Source of the DNA: Alteromonas stellipolaris | GTDB taxonomy: Bacteria > Pseudomonadota > Gammaproteobacteria > Enterobacterales > Alteromonadaceae | Length of the DNA stretch: 64,000 nucleotides | Direction: 5' to 3' | Assembly (NCBI RefSeq): GCF_001562115.1 | Contig: NZ_CP013926.1 | Span: 2,542,001 to 2,606,000, forward strand | In this document: positions 26,277 through 36,340 of the stretch, piece by piece | How positions within the stretch are numbered: the stretch's first letter is position 1 | Layout: each line of letters starts with the position of its first letter | The notes under the pieces: generated by a model | Databases searched by the model: none | What the model was told of the DNA's origin: nothing | What the model saw: only the letters and a program-made list of their open reading frames with translations | Made by a program: the position numbers and the translations under genes

Positions 26277-27187
26277 ATGAGGAACTGCTCGACCTCTTTC
26301 CAAGTTTACTTTTAGTGTCTGATTTACGATCCGGAAGCATCGATTACTGCAATAAAGATGCACTGGAATTTCTCGGCTCTTCACGAGAAGATATGGCGGG
26401 AAGTAACGTTTCCAGTATTATTTCGCGGGCGAGTTTAATTTTTTTTGAAAGCTATGTGAGACCGTCATTACTCGATACGGGTAGATTTTCGGAACTTCAA
26501 ATGACGTTGGTTACTGCGCAGCAAGAACGGTTACCTGTACTGGCAAATGTTACACTGCATGGCGAACAACTCTACTGGTCTATGCATTCAGCTAAAAGCC
26601 GTGACAAACTTTATCAAGAGCTAATAGAAGTAAGAGACAGTTTGGAATTAAAAACCGACGAGCTAACACTACTTTCCCGTCTCGACCCGCTTACAAACTT
26701 ACTCAATCGTCGTGCTGCCTCGGCGGATATTCGTAAACTACTCGATCAGGTAAATCGAAAATTCGTTCCTGTGTCCTTCTTACTCATTGATATAGATTTC
26801 TTTAAAGACATTAATGATAAGCACGGTCATGATGTGGGCGATGAGGTTATTGTATTACTCTCTAAAACATTAAAATCTGCCACACGAAAAACTGACGTTG
26901 TTGCCCGCTGGGGCGGCGAAGAATTTCTGATAGTGTTATATAACTCAACTCAGGACAATGCCCGACTCTATTGTAAGTACTTGCATGAAAGGATTGCAGA
27001 ATTACGTTACTCGCGAGCAGATAGAATTACGGTAAGTATTGGCGTGACGCAAATACCCATGTCTCAACATGACACTGTCTTGCAAGTTGAAACGTTAATT
27101 AAAGAAGCCGATGACGCGCTTTACCAGGCAAAAGACGACGGCCGAAATCGCACTATCTTCCACACAGACAAACACGCCAAAATCTAG
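26273..27187 (+). CDS. PAS-GGDEF diguanylate cyclase coupled to the RsbQ-like hydrolase
   Basis: 304 aa from TTG 26273, which overlaps the hydrolase stop (TTGA). The frame is open further upstream only inside the hydrolase gene. Residues ~5-115 form a PAS-like sensor (LFPSLLLVSDLRSGSIDYCN opening). A short coiled linker follows, then the GGDEF domain from ~135 to 300. It has DPLTNLLNRR, the active-site motif GGEEF at residues 214-218, and an intact inhibitory I-site RKTD nine residues earlier. It should therefore make c-di-GMP with product feedback. No membrane helix: the protein is cytosolic, as RsbP-type sensing would need. Convergent with the M48 peptidase gene 24 nt away. Confidence 0.9.
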   Translation: MNEELLDLFPSLLLVSDLRSGSIDYCNKDALEFLGSSREDMAGSNVSSIISRASLIFFESYVRPSLLDTGRFSELQMTLVTAQQERLPVLANVTLHGEQLYWSMHSAKSRDKLYQELIEVRDSLELKTDELTLLSRLDPLTNLLNRRAASADIRKLLDQVNRKFVPVSFLLIDIDFFKDINDKHGHDVGDEVIVLLSKTLKSATRKTDVVARWGGEEFLIVLYNSTQDNARLYCKYLHERIAELRYSRADRITVSIGVTQIPMSQHDTVLQVETLIKEADDALYQAKDDGRNRTIFHTDKHAKI

Positions 27188-27210
27188 GCATTAACACTAG
27201 GAGACTGATA

Positions 27211-28317
27211 TCAATCATTATATGCTGCGCTTTCAGCATTCTCTATACGTGCTTTTGTTGAGGGATGAGATTGAAACCAGCTATTTTCAGCGCCCTGCTG
27301 GTCAGTTTCGTTCGATAGTTTACGCATTACGTCCGCAAAGTCAGCGGTATCTCGGTGCATTAATTTTAATTTCGAAATAGCAAAGTTGTCAGCTTGCCAT
27401 TCATGCTTTTGTGAGTATTGGTTTTGTACAACACTAGAACCTATTCCCATAAAAGACTCAATTGCTCCGCTTAAATCGCCGAAAAAGTAACTTATCGCCA
27501 GGGTGGCAAATAAAGACTCGGCCACCATTTGCATGGAATGGTTTTGCGCCACATGGCCAATTTCGTGTAACAATATGGCATCAAGTAATGCTTGATCACC
27601 ATCTACCAGTGCAACCAAATCATCGGTAAACACGATGGTACCGTCGGGTAGCGCAAAGGCATTGGGGCCAATGAGATCGGAATCTCTGAAATGTACCCGA
27701 ATATCATTCTCAGTACCGAGTTCGCTAACTTGCTCTACAACGGCGTTGAACCCCATCATTAACTGCTCACGTTGCCAATCGGGTAGCGTGCTAGGCTCCA
27801 GCATAGAATAATCTAATGCACTCAACGTATGCTGTGAAGCTACGGTTTTAATGGAATATGGTATTTGGTCAGCAAATTTAACGGCCGCCCATGGCATACC
27901 CTGTACAAAAATAAAGTAGAGTAAAAGCGGTACTAATAAAACACTCGCAATTAACCAAGGCTTTTTCGTTTCCATTTGAGAGATACGACTACCTGCCCCA
28001 CCATCTAACCACTGATTTAATAGTGGTGATGGAGTACAAACCAGTAAGCGTTCATTAGGTAAGATGATTTCTCGAGGCAAGTTGCCCAGTTTCGACTTCG
28101 CATTAACTTCAGATTGCTGAAACCTTAACGGTTCGGCACTTTCACCATTGATCACGTCCGTATTAGCGACAGCATTACTTTCGTTTATTTCTAGGCCGTT
28201 GTTAGCATTACACTGGTCCTCGTTTATGAGACGAATGACCAGTATATTATCTTCAATACTCGCGGTAATAGGTGTGACCGATGAACCTTCTGATTGATAT
28301 AGCTGCCCATCTATCAT
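27211..28317 (-). CDS. M48 family metallopeptidase, membrane-anchored
   Basis: 368 aa. An N-terminal soluble segment of ~125 residues is followed by one membrane helix (WLIASVLLVPLLLYFIFV), then the peptidase domain. The zinc site HEIGH is at residues 251-255, and the third ligand is Glu in KHEWQADNFA. AFALPDGTIVFTDDLVAL and AENSWFQSHPSTKARI are typical M48 (HtpX/BepA-like) motifs. It probably degrades or processes membrane or periplasmic proteins. It follows the DUF898 gene with a 4-nt spacer on the same strand, a pairing seen in other proteobacteria, where the peptidase and YjgN-like protein are adjacent. The N-terminal segment has no recognised domain. Confidence 0.88.
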   Translation of the reverse strand: MIDGQLYQSEGSSVTPITASIEDNILVIRLINEDQCNANNGLEINESNAVANTDVINGESAEPLRFQQSEVNAKSKLGNLPREIILPNERLLVCTPSPLLNQWLDGGAGSRISQMETKKPWLIASVLLVPLLLYFIFVQGMPWAAVKFADQIPYSIKTVASQHTLSALDYSMLEPSTLPDWQREQLMMGFNAVVEQVSELGTENDIRVHFRDSDLIGPNAFALPDGTIVFTDDLVALVDGDQALLDAILLHEIGHVAQNHSMQMVAESLFATLAISYFFGDLSGAIESFMGIGSSVVQNQYSQKHEWQADNFAISKLKLMHRDTADFADVMRKLSNETDQQGAENSWFQSHPSTKARIENAESAAYND

Positions 28318-28321
28318 TGAG

Positions 28322-29527
28322 CTAGCCTAACGCGACATCAACATCGAACAACGTAGCCGCTTCTTCAGCTGTCGCGCCCACAGAACCGGTATTAATGGAC
28401 GTAACGCTATCAATACCTGATAACACAGTGACCTCAGTTGCATTAGCAAAGAAATGAGCACTGCGAATTTTCGCCCATGGAATAGCGCCCCCTAAGGAAA
28501 GAACAATAGCAATAACGTTAGTGGTTCTAAGCCATACCAAAGGCATTACACCCACATTAGAATTAAACTGCGCCACGTTTGGTATTTCACTATTTTCATA
28601 AATATGATTGCGAATAAGGGCGGTATAAAAGCTAGATGAAATGGCAAAAGCAATAAGGTACATGCCGATCAGAGCGAGCATCACTAAAGGTGCGCCGTCT
28701 TCTAACGTTTCAATAAGGCTACTAAAGCCAAAACCCATTGCACTAGCACCAACGATAAACACTGCCACGACTATACCCACAGCGCCAAGTGAAGCAAGAT
28801 AATAAGATCCCGTGCTCAATTTCGTAGTAAATCTACTGTCACCGAAAGCAGATTCGTCAACTAGGTATTCGTCTATCTTCTTAAGCGCCCATGGCAACAT
28901 TAAATACAAGGTAAACATGCTAACGATAGGCAATACTACGAAAACCACAAACGCGCCACCAAAGCCACCATTGAATTTAAATCGAACATTTCGATAGCCC
29001 GTCATACGCATACTGAAACGCTGACCAAGCACTATCATAAAGGGCGTGAGTAGCATTAAAGCCAACACCATGACTGCGCCTGCAATAGGACTTACTGCAC
29101 TTAAAATGAAATAACTAGCAAATAAACACACCGCAATAATACGGCCTTTTAAAATTTGTAATGGATTCGCTAGATAGGAAAACCGATGACCGTCAATTTC
29201 AGTATTTCCATAAAAATATCGATTGGTTCTTACTTTTGCCCACGCAGAATAGATACCCAGTGTCACAATACTAAGCAATAGGTTCACAATCCAAATAGAA
29301 AAGAATTCCGACGCTTTACCATGAAAGGTAACCTTACCTTTTCTTAAAACACTTGCGGTAGATACTGTGGAGGAAGTTTCTGTGGAAGGATTTCCTGATG
29401 ATTGAAACTTCACAATTCGCTCTTCTAACTCTTGCGCCCGTTCTGGGTGCTCAATTTCGTCAATTGTGGCGCGAGCTTGCTTCAATTCTTCCAATGAATA
29501 CGTTGAGTAATCAATATTTGATGACAT
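28322..29527 (-). CDS. DUF898 (YjgN-like) multi-pass membrane protein
   Basis: 401 aa. After a ~70-residue cytoplasmic start, about eight membrane segments are seen. They are arranged as an internal duplication; the repeated motif YSAWAKVRTNRYFYGNTEIDG and later IPWAKIRSAHFFANAT mark the two halves. This is the signature of the DUF898/YjgN family, of unknown function. Adjacent M48 peptidase (4-nt spacer) suggests a shared role. The upstream region is short (60 nt to the rpsO terminator). Confidence 0.85.
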   Translation of the reverse strand: MSSNIDYSTYSLEELKQARATIDEIEHPERAQELEERIVKFQSSGNPSTETSSTVSTASVLRKGKVTFHGKASEFFSIWIVNLLLSIVTLGIYSAWAKVRTNRYFYGNTEIDGHRFSYLANPLQILKGRIIAVCLFASYFILSAVSPIAGAVMVLALMLLTPFMIVLGQRFSMRMTGYRNVRFKFNGGFGGAFVVFVVLPIVSMFTLYLMLPWALKKIDEYLVDESAFGDSRFTTKLSTGSYYLASLGAVGIVVAVFIVGASAMGFGFSSLIETLEDGAPLVMLALIGMYLIAFAISSSFYTALIRNHIYENSEIPNVAQFNSNVGVMPLVWLRTTNVIAIVLSLGGAIPWAKIRSAHFFANATEVTVLSGIDSVTSINTGSVGATAEEAATLFDVDVALG

Positions 29528-29624
29528 ACATCCCTCTTATTATTAATCATTTCCATATGCTTAAAGCATTACCAATGCTAAACATACGCAACATTTGCTA
29601 TGGGGGCAATGTTTTACAGGCATA

Positions 29625-29650
29625 AAAAAAGCACCCTAGGGTGCTTTTTT
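29625..29650. terminator. Bidirectional terminator of rpsO
   Basis: A perfect 26-bp palindrome centred on CCCTAGGG, with outer A/T tracts of six on both sides. It lies 16 nt after the rpsO stop on the minus strand. Confidence 0.9.
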
Positions 29651-29666
29651 CATTAAAAACTTAAGC

Positions 29667-29936
29667 TTATCGACGTAGGCCAAGACGCTTAATTAGGTCA
29701 AGATAACGCTCAGCGTTCTTGCCTTTAAGGTAGTCTAGAAGCTTACGACGCTGGCTAACCATACGTAGAAGACCGCGACGTGAGTGGTGGTCTTTCTTAT
29801 GATCAGCAAAATGGCCTTGAAGCTTGTTGATGTTGTGAGTTAACAACGCAACTTGAACTTCAGGTGAACCAGTATCACCTTCTTTTACGCCATAATCAGC
29901 AATGATTGTTGCAGTTTCGTCTTTAGTTAGTGACAT
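29667..29936 (-). CDS. rpsO: 30S ribosomal protein S15
   Basis: 89 aa, the standard length. Opening [28 protein letters not shown] and the central [29 protein letters not shown] are diagnostic of S15. It binds 16S rRNA in the platform and is known to autoregulate through its mRNA leader in several bacteria. AGGAG lies 6 nt before the ATG. It is the last gene of the rimP-nusA-infB-rbfA-truB cluster seen here; pnp, the usual next gene, is absent, since the next gene downstream is DUF898. It has its own promoter. Confidence 0.98.
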   Translation of the reverse strand: MSLTKDETATIIADYGVKEGDTGSPEVQVALLTHNINKLQGHFADHKKDHHSRRGLLRMVSQRRKLLDYLKGKNAERYLDLIKRLGLRR

Positions 29937-29996
29937 AACATTCTCCTAAATTATGTCCGGCCGATCACTAATTCAGCCAGACGGAATGAAGCGCGT

Positions 29997-30024
29997 ATTA
30001 TAATGACAGCGCGCGAGTTAGCAA
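29997..30024 (-). promoter_or_regulatory. rpsO promoter
   Basis: Minus-strand TATAAT (29997-30002) and TTGCTA (30019-30024) with a 16-bp spacer, followed by a GC-rich start region (ACGCGC). It lies between truB and rpsO, so S15 can be made independently of the upstream cluster. The GC-rich discriminator suggests stringent control. Confidence 0.65.
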
Positions 30025-30039
30025 GGGAAAGTGTAAACT

Positions 30040-31014
30040 TTATTGGTTGTACACAACCCGTCTTTTGGGATTCACAAAAATATCGCCATTAGACCCCACT
30101 TGGTCTTTTGGATCTTGAACGCCTTCACCTACACCTAAAAACAAACCTTGTTCATTTTCTCCAAAATAAACTCGGTAAGGCTGGCCGACAACTAATGCTT
30201 CGCTACAAGTGCCTTTAACACTTTGACCATTATCAAAACGCTGTTTTTCAGCATCGTTAATGCAGACCAAAGGCAGTCTACTGACCGCAGTGTCCATAGG
30301 TATCATAAAGGCATCAAGTGCGGCAAAGTCGCCCTCATCTAATGCTTCTTGAGTAGCAATTAGCGTATCAAGAGATACCATTTTATCCGTTGGGTAATCG
30401 GCCACTTCAGTGCGATGCAAGCGTGTGACATAAGCGCCGCACTCAAGGATTTGACCAATATCGTCTACTAACGAGCGAATATAAGTGCCTTTGCTGCATT
30501 TAACGCGCATATCCACTTCTGGCAACGCAATTCGCGTGACTTCAAGTTCAAATATTTCGATGTCTCTGGCTTCACGCTCAACTGTTATCCCCTGACGAGC
30601 ATAGTGATAAAGAGGCTTACCTTGGTGTTTTAGCGCCGAAAACATGGAAGGCACTTGTTTGCTCTTCCCTAAGAATTGCAAACACGTGTTTCGAACCGTT
30701 TCTTCATCCACCGTCACCGGCTTTTCTTCAACGACTTCACCATCTGCATCAGAGGTAGTAGTACGAATACCTAAGGTTGCGGTCACTTCATAGGTTTTCT
30801 CTGCGTCTAATAGAAACTGAGAAAACTTAGTGGCTTCACCTAAACATAAAGGCAACATACCACTGGCTAATGGGTCTAGTGCGCCAGTATGACCACCTTT
30901 TGAAGCTTTGAACAACCAACGTACTTTTTGAAGAAGTTGGTTTGAAGAGCCGCCTAATGGCTTATCTAGCAATACTATGCCGTTAATATCACGGCCTTTA
31001 CGACGCCTTGCCAT
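30040..31014 (-). CDS. truB: tRNA pseudouridine(55) synthase
   Basis: 324 aa. It makes pseudouridine-55 in the TPsiC arm of tRNAs. The N-terminal [22 protein letters not shown] and [20 protein letters not shown] carry the catalytic Asp (in ALDPLA), followed by [14 protein letters not shown] and a C-terminal PUA domain (~residues 245-320). The start is immediately after the rbfA stop (no spacer). Complete and ordinary. Confidence 0.97.
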   Translation of the reverse strand: MARRRKGRDINGIVLLDKPLGGSSNQLLQKVRWLFKASKGGHTGALDPLASGMLPLCLGEATKFSQFLLDAEKTYEVTATLGIRTTTSDADGEVVEEKPVTVDEETVRNTCLQFLGKSKQVPSMFSALKHQGKPLYHYARQGITVEREARDIEIFELEVTRIALPEVDMRVKCSKGTYIRSLVDDIGQILECGAYVTRLHRTEVADYPTDKMVSLDTLIATQEALDEGDFAALDAFMIPMDTAVSRLPLVCINDAEKQRFDNGQSVKGTCSEALVVGQPYRVYFGENEQGLFLGVGEGVQDPKDQVGSNGDIFVNPKRRVVYNQ

Positions 31015-31416
31015 TTATTCCTTCTCTTCTGACTCGTCGGTATCTCGTTTAGCGTCATCTGCCGCAACGGTTTGCGATACCAAGTTAGAAATGCGCATTC
31101 CTTCGATAATTGATTTATCTTCAAAGAAATGAAGGTGCGGCACAGAGCGCATGCGTAAACGCTTAGCCAAGATACTACGAATAAACGGCTGAAACTCGGC
31201 CAGCTGTTTTATTTGTCTCTTGCCTTCTTCTTCTGTGCTGTTATAGATAGTCACATAAATTTTAGCGTGGGCTAAATCTCGAGTTACATCTACATCAGAC
31301 ACGGTAATCAGCGGCATATCGCCTACGCGGTGTTTGTATTCATTTTGCAGAATGCTAGCCACTTCTTTATGAACTTGCTGCGACACTCTGTCGGTACGTG
31401 AAAATTCACGAGCCAT
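31015..31416 (-). CDS. rbfA: 30S ribosome-binding factor RbfA
   Basis: 133 aa, normal length. It is a cold-shock and late 16S maturation factor. MAREFSRTDRVSQQVHKEVA and the DVDVTRDLAHAKIYV strand identify RbfA, and the KH-like fold runs to the acidic C-terminus. Good ribosome site (AGGAG about 7 nt before ATG). It abuts truB and follows a 181-nt gap after infB with an intrinsic-terminator-like stem. Confidence 0.96.
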   Translation of the reverse strand: MAREFSRTDRVSQQVHKEVASILQNEYKHRVGDMPLITVSDVDVTRDLAHAKIYVTIYNSTEEEGKRQIKQLAEFQPFIRSILAKRLRMRSVPHLHFFEDKSIIEGMRISNLVSQTVAADDAKRDTDESEEKE

Positions 31417-31546
31417 AACTTTCTCCTGTCTTTAAATCAGCGATTGTTGCCAGTCACTCAGGCTTTTAAATCTAAGCCGTTTTAAGGTATAGCCTATTAA
31501 AGCTTAGCCTATAAACAACAAGGTCTCTTTTTGAAAAGTGACAGAC

Positions 31547-31569
31547 AAAAACGGGGGCTTGTGCCCCCG
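31547..31569 (-). terminator. Terminator-like hairpin between infB and rbfA
   Basis: CGGGGGC (31552-31558) and GCCCCCG (31563-31569) around a 4-nt loop, followed on the minus strand by a T tract (31547-31551). It is 29 nt after the infB stop. This implies partial termination within the cluster and either readthrough or a separate rbfA promoter. Confidence 0.7.
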
Positions 31570-31597
31570 CTTTAATTATACTGATTTAGTTAGGCAA

Positions 31598-34204
31598 TTA
31601 GATTTCGCGTTTAACTTCAACGATTTCGAAGACTTCGATTTGGTCTCCAACTTTTACATCGTTGTAGTTCTTAACGCCGATACCACATTCCATACCGTTA
31701 CGTACATCTTGTACGTCATCTTTGAAGCGACGTAGAGATTCTAGTTCACCTTCATAGATTACTACGTTTTCACGAAGTACACGGATTGGATTGCTACGCT
31801 TAACCACACCTTCTGTAACCATACAACCAGCGATAGCACCAAGCTTAGGCGATTTAAATACATCACGCACTTCAGCCAGACCAATAATTTCTTGTCTGAA
31901 TTCTGGCGCAAGCATACCGCTCATTGCTGCTTTCACTTCGTCGATTAGGCTATAGATAACGCTGTAGTAACGTAAATCAATTTCTTCAGCTTCTAATACG
32001 CGGCGTGCAGTTGCATCGGCACGAACGTTAAAGCCAAGTACGATAGCGCCAGAAGCCGCTGCCAATGTTGCATCAGTTTCAGTGATTCCACCTACGCCGC
32101 TACCAACAATATTCACTTTAACTTCTGCCGTTGATAGTTTAATCAACGACTCAGCAATCGCTTCTACAGAACCTTGTACATCAGCTTTAAGTACAATGTT
32201 AAGTTCGCTAACGTCGCCTGCTTCCATGTTCGCGAACATGTTTTCAAGCTTGGCTTTTTGCTGACGAGCTAGTTTAAGCTCACGCTTCTTCTGATGACGC
32301 TTAGCCGCTACTTCACGCGCTTTACGCTCATCTTTAACAACTGCTGCATCTTCACCGGCTACTGGAACACCAGATAGACCTAGTACTTCAACAGGTGTAG
32401 ATGGACCTGCTAGCTTAAGCTCTTGACCATGCTCATCGCGCATTGCACGAACACGTCCGTACTCTTCGCCACATAGCAGGATATCACCGGCTTTCAACTC
32501 ACCTTCTTGGATAAGTACTGAAGCCACTGGACCACGACCTTTATCAAGACGTGATTCAATAACGATACCGCGACCTGGACCTTTAGCTACCGCTTGTAAA
32601 TCTAGTAACTCAGCTTGAAGATTAATGGCTTCTAGAAGACCATCAACGCCCATACCGGTTTTAGCAGAAACGTTACAGAACTGGTGCTCACCGCCCCACT
32701 CTTCTGAAATAACTTCCAATTGAGAAAGCTCTGTTTTAACTCGATCTGGATCGGCTGACTCTTTATCCATCTTGTTCACGGCAATGATTAACGGCACGCC
32801 TGCTGCACGAGCATGTTGAACCGCTTCTTTTGTTTGTGGCATTACGCCATCATCTGCCGCAACAACCAAGATAACGATATCTGTAGCTGTTGCTCCACGA
32901 GCACGCATTGCAGTAAACGCGGCGTGTCCAGGAGTATCTAAGAAGGTAATTTCGCCATTATCAGTTTGTACTTTGTAAGCACCGATATGCTGAGTAATAC
33001 CACCCGCTTCACCGTCTGCCACTTTCGCGCGACGAATGTAATCAAGTAGTGATGTCTTACCATGGTCTACGTGACCCATAATAGTTACAACAGGTGCACG
33101 TGACGTTTTATCACCACCTGTGCCATCATCAGCTAACAATTCTTCTTCAAGCGCGTTGTCGTTAACCAGTTCAAATTTATGACCCATTTCTTCAACAACA
33201 AGTACTGCTGTGTCTTGGTCAAGAACTTGGTTAATGGTCGCCATCTCACCCATTTTCATCATGGTTTTGATAACTTCATTCGACTTAATCGCTAACTTGC
33301 TAGCAAGTTCGCCAACAGTGATAGTTTCACCTAGCTTAACGATACGCTCTACTGGCTGAGCTGGCTTGTTGAAGCCTTGCTTCAAGTGCTCACCCGCATT
33401 ACGCTTAGACTTTCTGCGACGACGTGAAGAACGCTCAACTTGGGCGTCTTGCTCGTCTTCTGCTTCTTGAGCATAACGGTTTGAATGTAAGTGAACTTCT
33501 TCAGCTTCCGCTTTCTTACGTGCTTCAGCTTCTTCTTTCCAACGACGCTCGTTTTCTTCTGCTAATTTACGTGCTTCATCAGCCGCTTTCTTAGCATCTT
33601 CTTCAAGCTTCTTCTGCGCTTCTTCTTCTTGCGCTTTACGAAGACGTTCTTCTTCCTGACGAGCAGCTTCCTGAGCGGCTTTTTCTTCAGCCGACATTTC
33701 AGGCTCGTCTTTTTTGCGTGCTTCAGCGTCTTTCTTAGCTTGCTCAACGCGACGTGCACGTTCTTCTTCAGCAGCTTTTCTTGACTCTTCCGCTTTACGC
33801 GCTTTTTCTTCAGCAGCTTGTTTTGCTTCAGCAGCAGCTTTTTCTTCTGCTTCACGTTTCAAACGTGCTTCTTCAGCTAACTTCGCTTCTTCTTCCGCTT
33901 GACGTTGTTGCTCTTCAGCATCAGTACGCTTAACGTATGTACGCTTCTTACGTACTTCAACTTTAACTTCTTTAGACTTGCCTACGCTAATAGTACTGGT
34001 TGTCTTGCGTTTAAGTGTCATGCGCTGTGGTTCGGACGCGCTGCCGTGTTGCTTACTTAAATGATCCAACAGTTTCTTTTTCTCTTCTTCAGTAACCTGA
34101 GCGCCGGCATTCTTTGTAATACCCGCGTCTTTAAACTGGCCAACCAATCGGTCAACGGTCGTACCAATGTCGCTGGCGAGCTTTTCAATAGATACATCTG
34201 CCAT
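31598..34204 (-). CDS. infB: Translation initiation factor IF-2
   Basis: 868 aa. It opens with the conserved [21 protein letters not shown] and an IF2_N domain. A long charged region (~residues 90-260) rich in Ala, Glu, Lys and Arg repeats follows, then a second IF2_N fold (~290-340). The GTPase core has the P-loop GHVDHGKTS, the switch II motif [12 protein letters not shown] and SAKTG. The C-terminal fMet-tRNA binding part follows. It brings initiator tRNA to the 30S subunit. Ribosome site GGGGG about 7 nt upstream; 25-nt spacer from nusA. The opposite strand of the charged repeat is open in other frames, but that is compositional. Confidence 0.98.
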   Translation of the reverse strand: MADVSIEKLASDIGTTVDRLVGQFKDAGITKNAGAQVTEEEKKKLLDHLSKQHGSASEPQRMTLKRKTTSTISVGKSKEVKVEVRKKRTYVKRTDAEEQQRQAEEEAKLAEEARLKREAEEKAAAEAKQAAEEKARKAEESRKAAEEERARRVEQAKKDAEARKKDEPEMSAEEKAAQEAARQEEERLRKAQEEEAQKKLEEDAKKAADEARKLAEENERRWKEEAEARKKAEAEEVHLHSNRYAQEAEDEQDAQVERSSRRRRKSKRNAGEHLKQGFNKPAQPVERIVKLGETITVGELASKLAIKSNEVIKTMMKMGEMATINQVLDQDTAVLVVEEMGHKFELVNDNALEEELLADDGTGGDKTSRAPVVTIMGHVDHGKTSLLDYIRRAKVADGEAGGITQHIGAYKVQTDNGEITFLDTPGHAAFTAMRARGATATDIVILVVAADDGVMPQTKEAVQHARAAGVPLIIAVNKMDKESADPDRVKTELSQLEVISEEWGGEHQFCNVSAKTGMGVDGLLEAINLQAELLDLQAVAKGPGRGIVIESRLDKGRGPVASVLIQEGELKAGDILLCGEEYGRVRAMRDEHGQELKLAGPSTPVEVLGLSGVPVAGEDAAVVKDERKAREVAAKRHQKKRELKLARQQKAKLENMFANMEAGDVSELNIVLKADVQGSVEAIAESLIKLSTAEVKVNIVGSGVGGITETDATLAAASGAIVLGFNVRADATARRVLEAEEIDLRYYSVIYSLIDEVKAAMSGMLAPEFRQEIIGLAEVRDVFKSPKLGAIAGCMVTEGVVKRSNPIRVLRENVVIYEGELESLRRFKDDVQDVRNGMECGIGVKNYNDVKVGDQIEVFEIVEVKREI

Positions 34205-34229
34205 TACGTATTATTCCCCCTGTTGACCT

Positions 34230-35723
34230 TTACTCTTCATTGAACCAAACGATATTACGTGCTGCCATAATCAGCGCACCCGCAGTAGCTTCGTCTAGTT
34301 CATCAATATCACTAATTTCATCTGTGCCTTGCTCGGCCAGTTCTTCAAGGTCGGTAATGCCGCGGCTGGCCAACACATAGGCCACGTGCTTACTCATTCC
34401 TTCAAGGCCTAGTAAGGCTTCGGTAGGCTCTGCGCCTTCAAGCGATTCTTCGTTTGCTAATGCACGGGTCGTAAGGAATGCACGTGCACGATTACGCAAT
34501 TCTTCAACGGTATCTTCATCAAGTCCGTCAATGGCAAGAAGCTCGCTTGCTGGCACGTATGCCACTTCTTCCAATGTGGTGAAACCTTCATCAACCAACA
34601 TAGCCGCAAACTCTTCGTCTACATCTAAGCCAGCGGTAAAGATGTTCAACACCTTCGCGTTTTCTTCTTCATGTTTCTTGTTCAGATCTTCTACTGTCAT
34701 CACGTTCAATTCCCAACCAGTTAACTGGCTAGCAAGGCGAACGTTTTGACCGCTACGACCGATTGCCTGAGCAAGGTTGTCAGCTTCTACTGCTACATCC
34801 ATCATGTGACTGTCTTCGTCCACAACAATAGAGGCAACTTCTGCAGGGGCCATGGCGTTAATAACAAACTGTGCAGAGTTTTCATCCCACAATACGATAT
34901 CAACACGCTCACCACCCAATTCGCCCGATACTGCTTGTACGCGTGAACCACGCATACCCACACACGCACCAACTGGATCTAAGCGTTTGTCGTTAGTTTT
35001 AACGGCAATTTTTGCACGGGAACCCGGATCACGAGCCGCCGCTTTAATTTCTAGTGTTTCTTCAGCAATTTCCGGTACTTCAAGTCTGAATAGCTCTACA
35101 AGCATGTCAGGGTGAGTACGGCTGATAAACAACTGAGCGCCACGTGCTTCAGGGCGAATTACATATAGTAAGCCGCGAACACGGTCGCCTGGTCTGAAGG
35201 TTTCACGAGGAAGCATATCGTCACGGTAGATAACACCTTCGGCGTTATTACCTAAATCGATGATAATGTTGTCGCGATTTACTTTCTTAACCGTACCGGT
35301 TACCAACTCGCCGACTTTATCTTCGTATTCTGCAATCATTTGCGCGCGTTCAGCTTCACGTACTTTTTGTACGATAACTTGTTTCGCGGTCTGCGTAGTT
35401 ATGCGGTCAAATTTAATAGATTCAATCTGATCTTCCACATAATCGCCTAATTGAAGCTCAGGCTCTTCTACTTGTGCAGCAGAAAGGGTGATTTCTGCGA
35501 ACGGGTTCTCTTGTTCCTGATCATCAGGAATAATTAACCAACGACGGAATGTGTCGAAGTCACCAGAGGTTCTGTCGATACTTACTCGTACTTCAATATC
35601 GCCTTCATTTTTCTTTTTGGTGGCACTGGCTATTGCAAATTCCAGCGCTTCAAAAATCTTCTCTCTAGGCACTTGTTTTTCATTTGAAACGGCTTCCGCC
35701 ACTAACAAAATTTCTTTATTCAT
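34230..35723 (-). CDS. nusA: Transcription termination/antitermination factor NusA
   Basis: 497 aa from ATG 35723 (GAGG, 6 nt upstream). An earlier in-frame start would add 5 residues. It opens [20 protein letters not shown] as in other NusAs. Domains are an RNAP-binding N-terminal domain, S1 (around [17 protein letters not shown]), two KH domains ([15 protein letters not shown] and [17 protein letters not shown]), and two acidic repeats at the C-terminus, as in gammaproteobacteria. It modulates pausing, termination and antitermination. The rimP leader upstream carries two terminator-like stems, compatible with NusA autoregulation. Confidence 0.98.
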   Translation of the reverse strand: MNKEILLVAEAVSNEKQVPREKIFEALEFAIASATKKKNEGDIEVRVSIDRTSGDFDTFRRWLIIPDDQEQENPFAEITLSAAQVEEPELQLGDYVEDQIESIKFDRITTQTAKQVIVQKVREAERAQMIAEYEDKVGELVTGTVKKVNRDNIIIDLGNNAEGVIYRDDMLPRETFRPGDRVRGLLYVIRPEARGAQLFISRTHPDMLVELFRLEVPEIAEETLEIKAAARDPGSRAKIAVKTNDKRLDPVGACVGMRGSRVQAVSGELGGERVDIVLWDENSAQFVINAMAPAEVASIVVDEDSHMMDVAVEADNLAQAIGRSGQNVRLASQLTGWELNVMTVEDLNKKHEEENAKVLNIFTAGLDVDEEFAAMLVDEGFTTLEEVAYVPASELLAIDGLDEDTVEELRNRARAFLTTRALANEESLEGAEPTEALLGLEGMSKHVAYVLASRGITDLEELAEQGTDEISDIDELDEATAGALIMAARNIVWFNEE

Positions 35724-35768
35724 TTTAGCCTCACTCAAGCTTTCGTCGATGAAAGCATTGCTGTTCCG

Positions 35769-36227
35769 TTATTCGAATGTGGGAACAACGTTACCTTTTT
35801 CGATATTCGCCACAGCTAACTGGAACTGCTGGCCATCCACTTCAATACTGACTACGCCATTGTCGCAAGCCAATACTTTGCCTTTAAAGTTACGTCTGTC
35901 GTCCATCGGCATAGATAAACGAACCTGAACAACTTCACCTACAGAATCAACATAATGCTTTTCTTTGAAAAGCGGTCTATCCATACCTGGTGAAGATACT
36001 TCTAGGTTGTACTCTGTGCTAATTGGATCTTCAACATCCAATATCGCACTCACTTGATGACTTACATCTGCACAATTATCTACGGAGATACCGTTTTCAT
36101 GATCAATAAAAACGCGAAGAATTGAATGTTTCCCCGCTCGTACAAATTCGATCCCAACCAATTCAAACCCCAAAGCTTCTACACCTGGGTTAAGCATTTC
36201 GGTTAGTTTCTCTTCAAGTTTTGCCAA
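35769..36227 (-). CDS. rimP: Ribosome maturation factor RimP (TTG start)
   Basis: 152 aa from TTG 36227, chosen because a perfect GGAGG (36234-36238) lies 6 nt upstream and the product then starts MAKLEEKLTEMLNPGVEALG, aligning with RimP N-termini. No ATG is available in a sensible place. EFVRAGKHSILRVFIDHE and DVEDPISTEYNLEVSSPGMDRP are family signatures. It binds free 30S subunits and aids their maturation. First gene of the rimP-nusA-infB cluster; the weak start codon plus the structured leader suggest tight control. Confidence 0.93.
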   Translation of the reverse strand: MAKLEEKLTEMLNPGVEALGFELVGIEFVRAGKHSILRVFIDHENGISVDNCADVSHQVSAILDVEDPISTEYNLEVSSPGMDRPLFKEKHYVDSVGEVVQVRLSMPMDDRRNFKGKVLACDNGVVSIEVDGQQFQLAVANIEKGNVVPTFE

Positions 36228-36245
36228 TGCAAACCTCCAAAAACG

Positions 36246-36264
36246 AAAAAAGGGCCTTAAGCCC
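36246..36264 (-). terminator. Attenuator-like stem 2 in the rimP leader
   Basis: GGGC/GCCC stem over a CTTAA loop followed on the minus strand by six T residues. It lies only about 20 nt before the rimP start codon, so it can act only as an attenuator. Confidence 0.55.
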
Positions 36265-36313
36265 ACCTGTCATCACCTAGCTCAGCTAGGCTGACTCCAG
36301 GGTCTAATACAAC

Positions 36314-36340
36314 AAAAAGCCCCGGACTAGCGGGGCTTTT
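36314..36340 (-). terminator. Attenuator-like stem 1 in the rimP leader
   Basis: Ten-base arms (AAAAGCCCCG / CGGGGCTTTT) around GACTAG, with a T tract on the minus strand. It is a complete intrinsic terminator placed between the operon promoter and rimP. Confidence 0.8.

Noticed and set aside
33562..33902. Open frames in other frames and on the opposite strand of the charged part of infB
   Set aside because: Low-complexity Lys/Glu/Ala codon repeats keep all frames open; no ribosome site and no family likeness.
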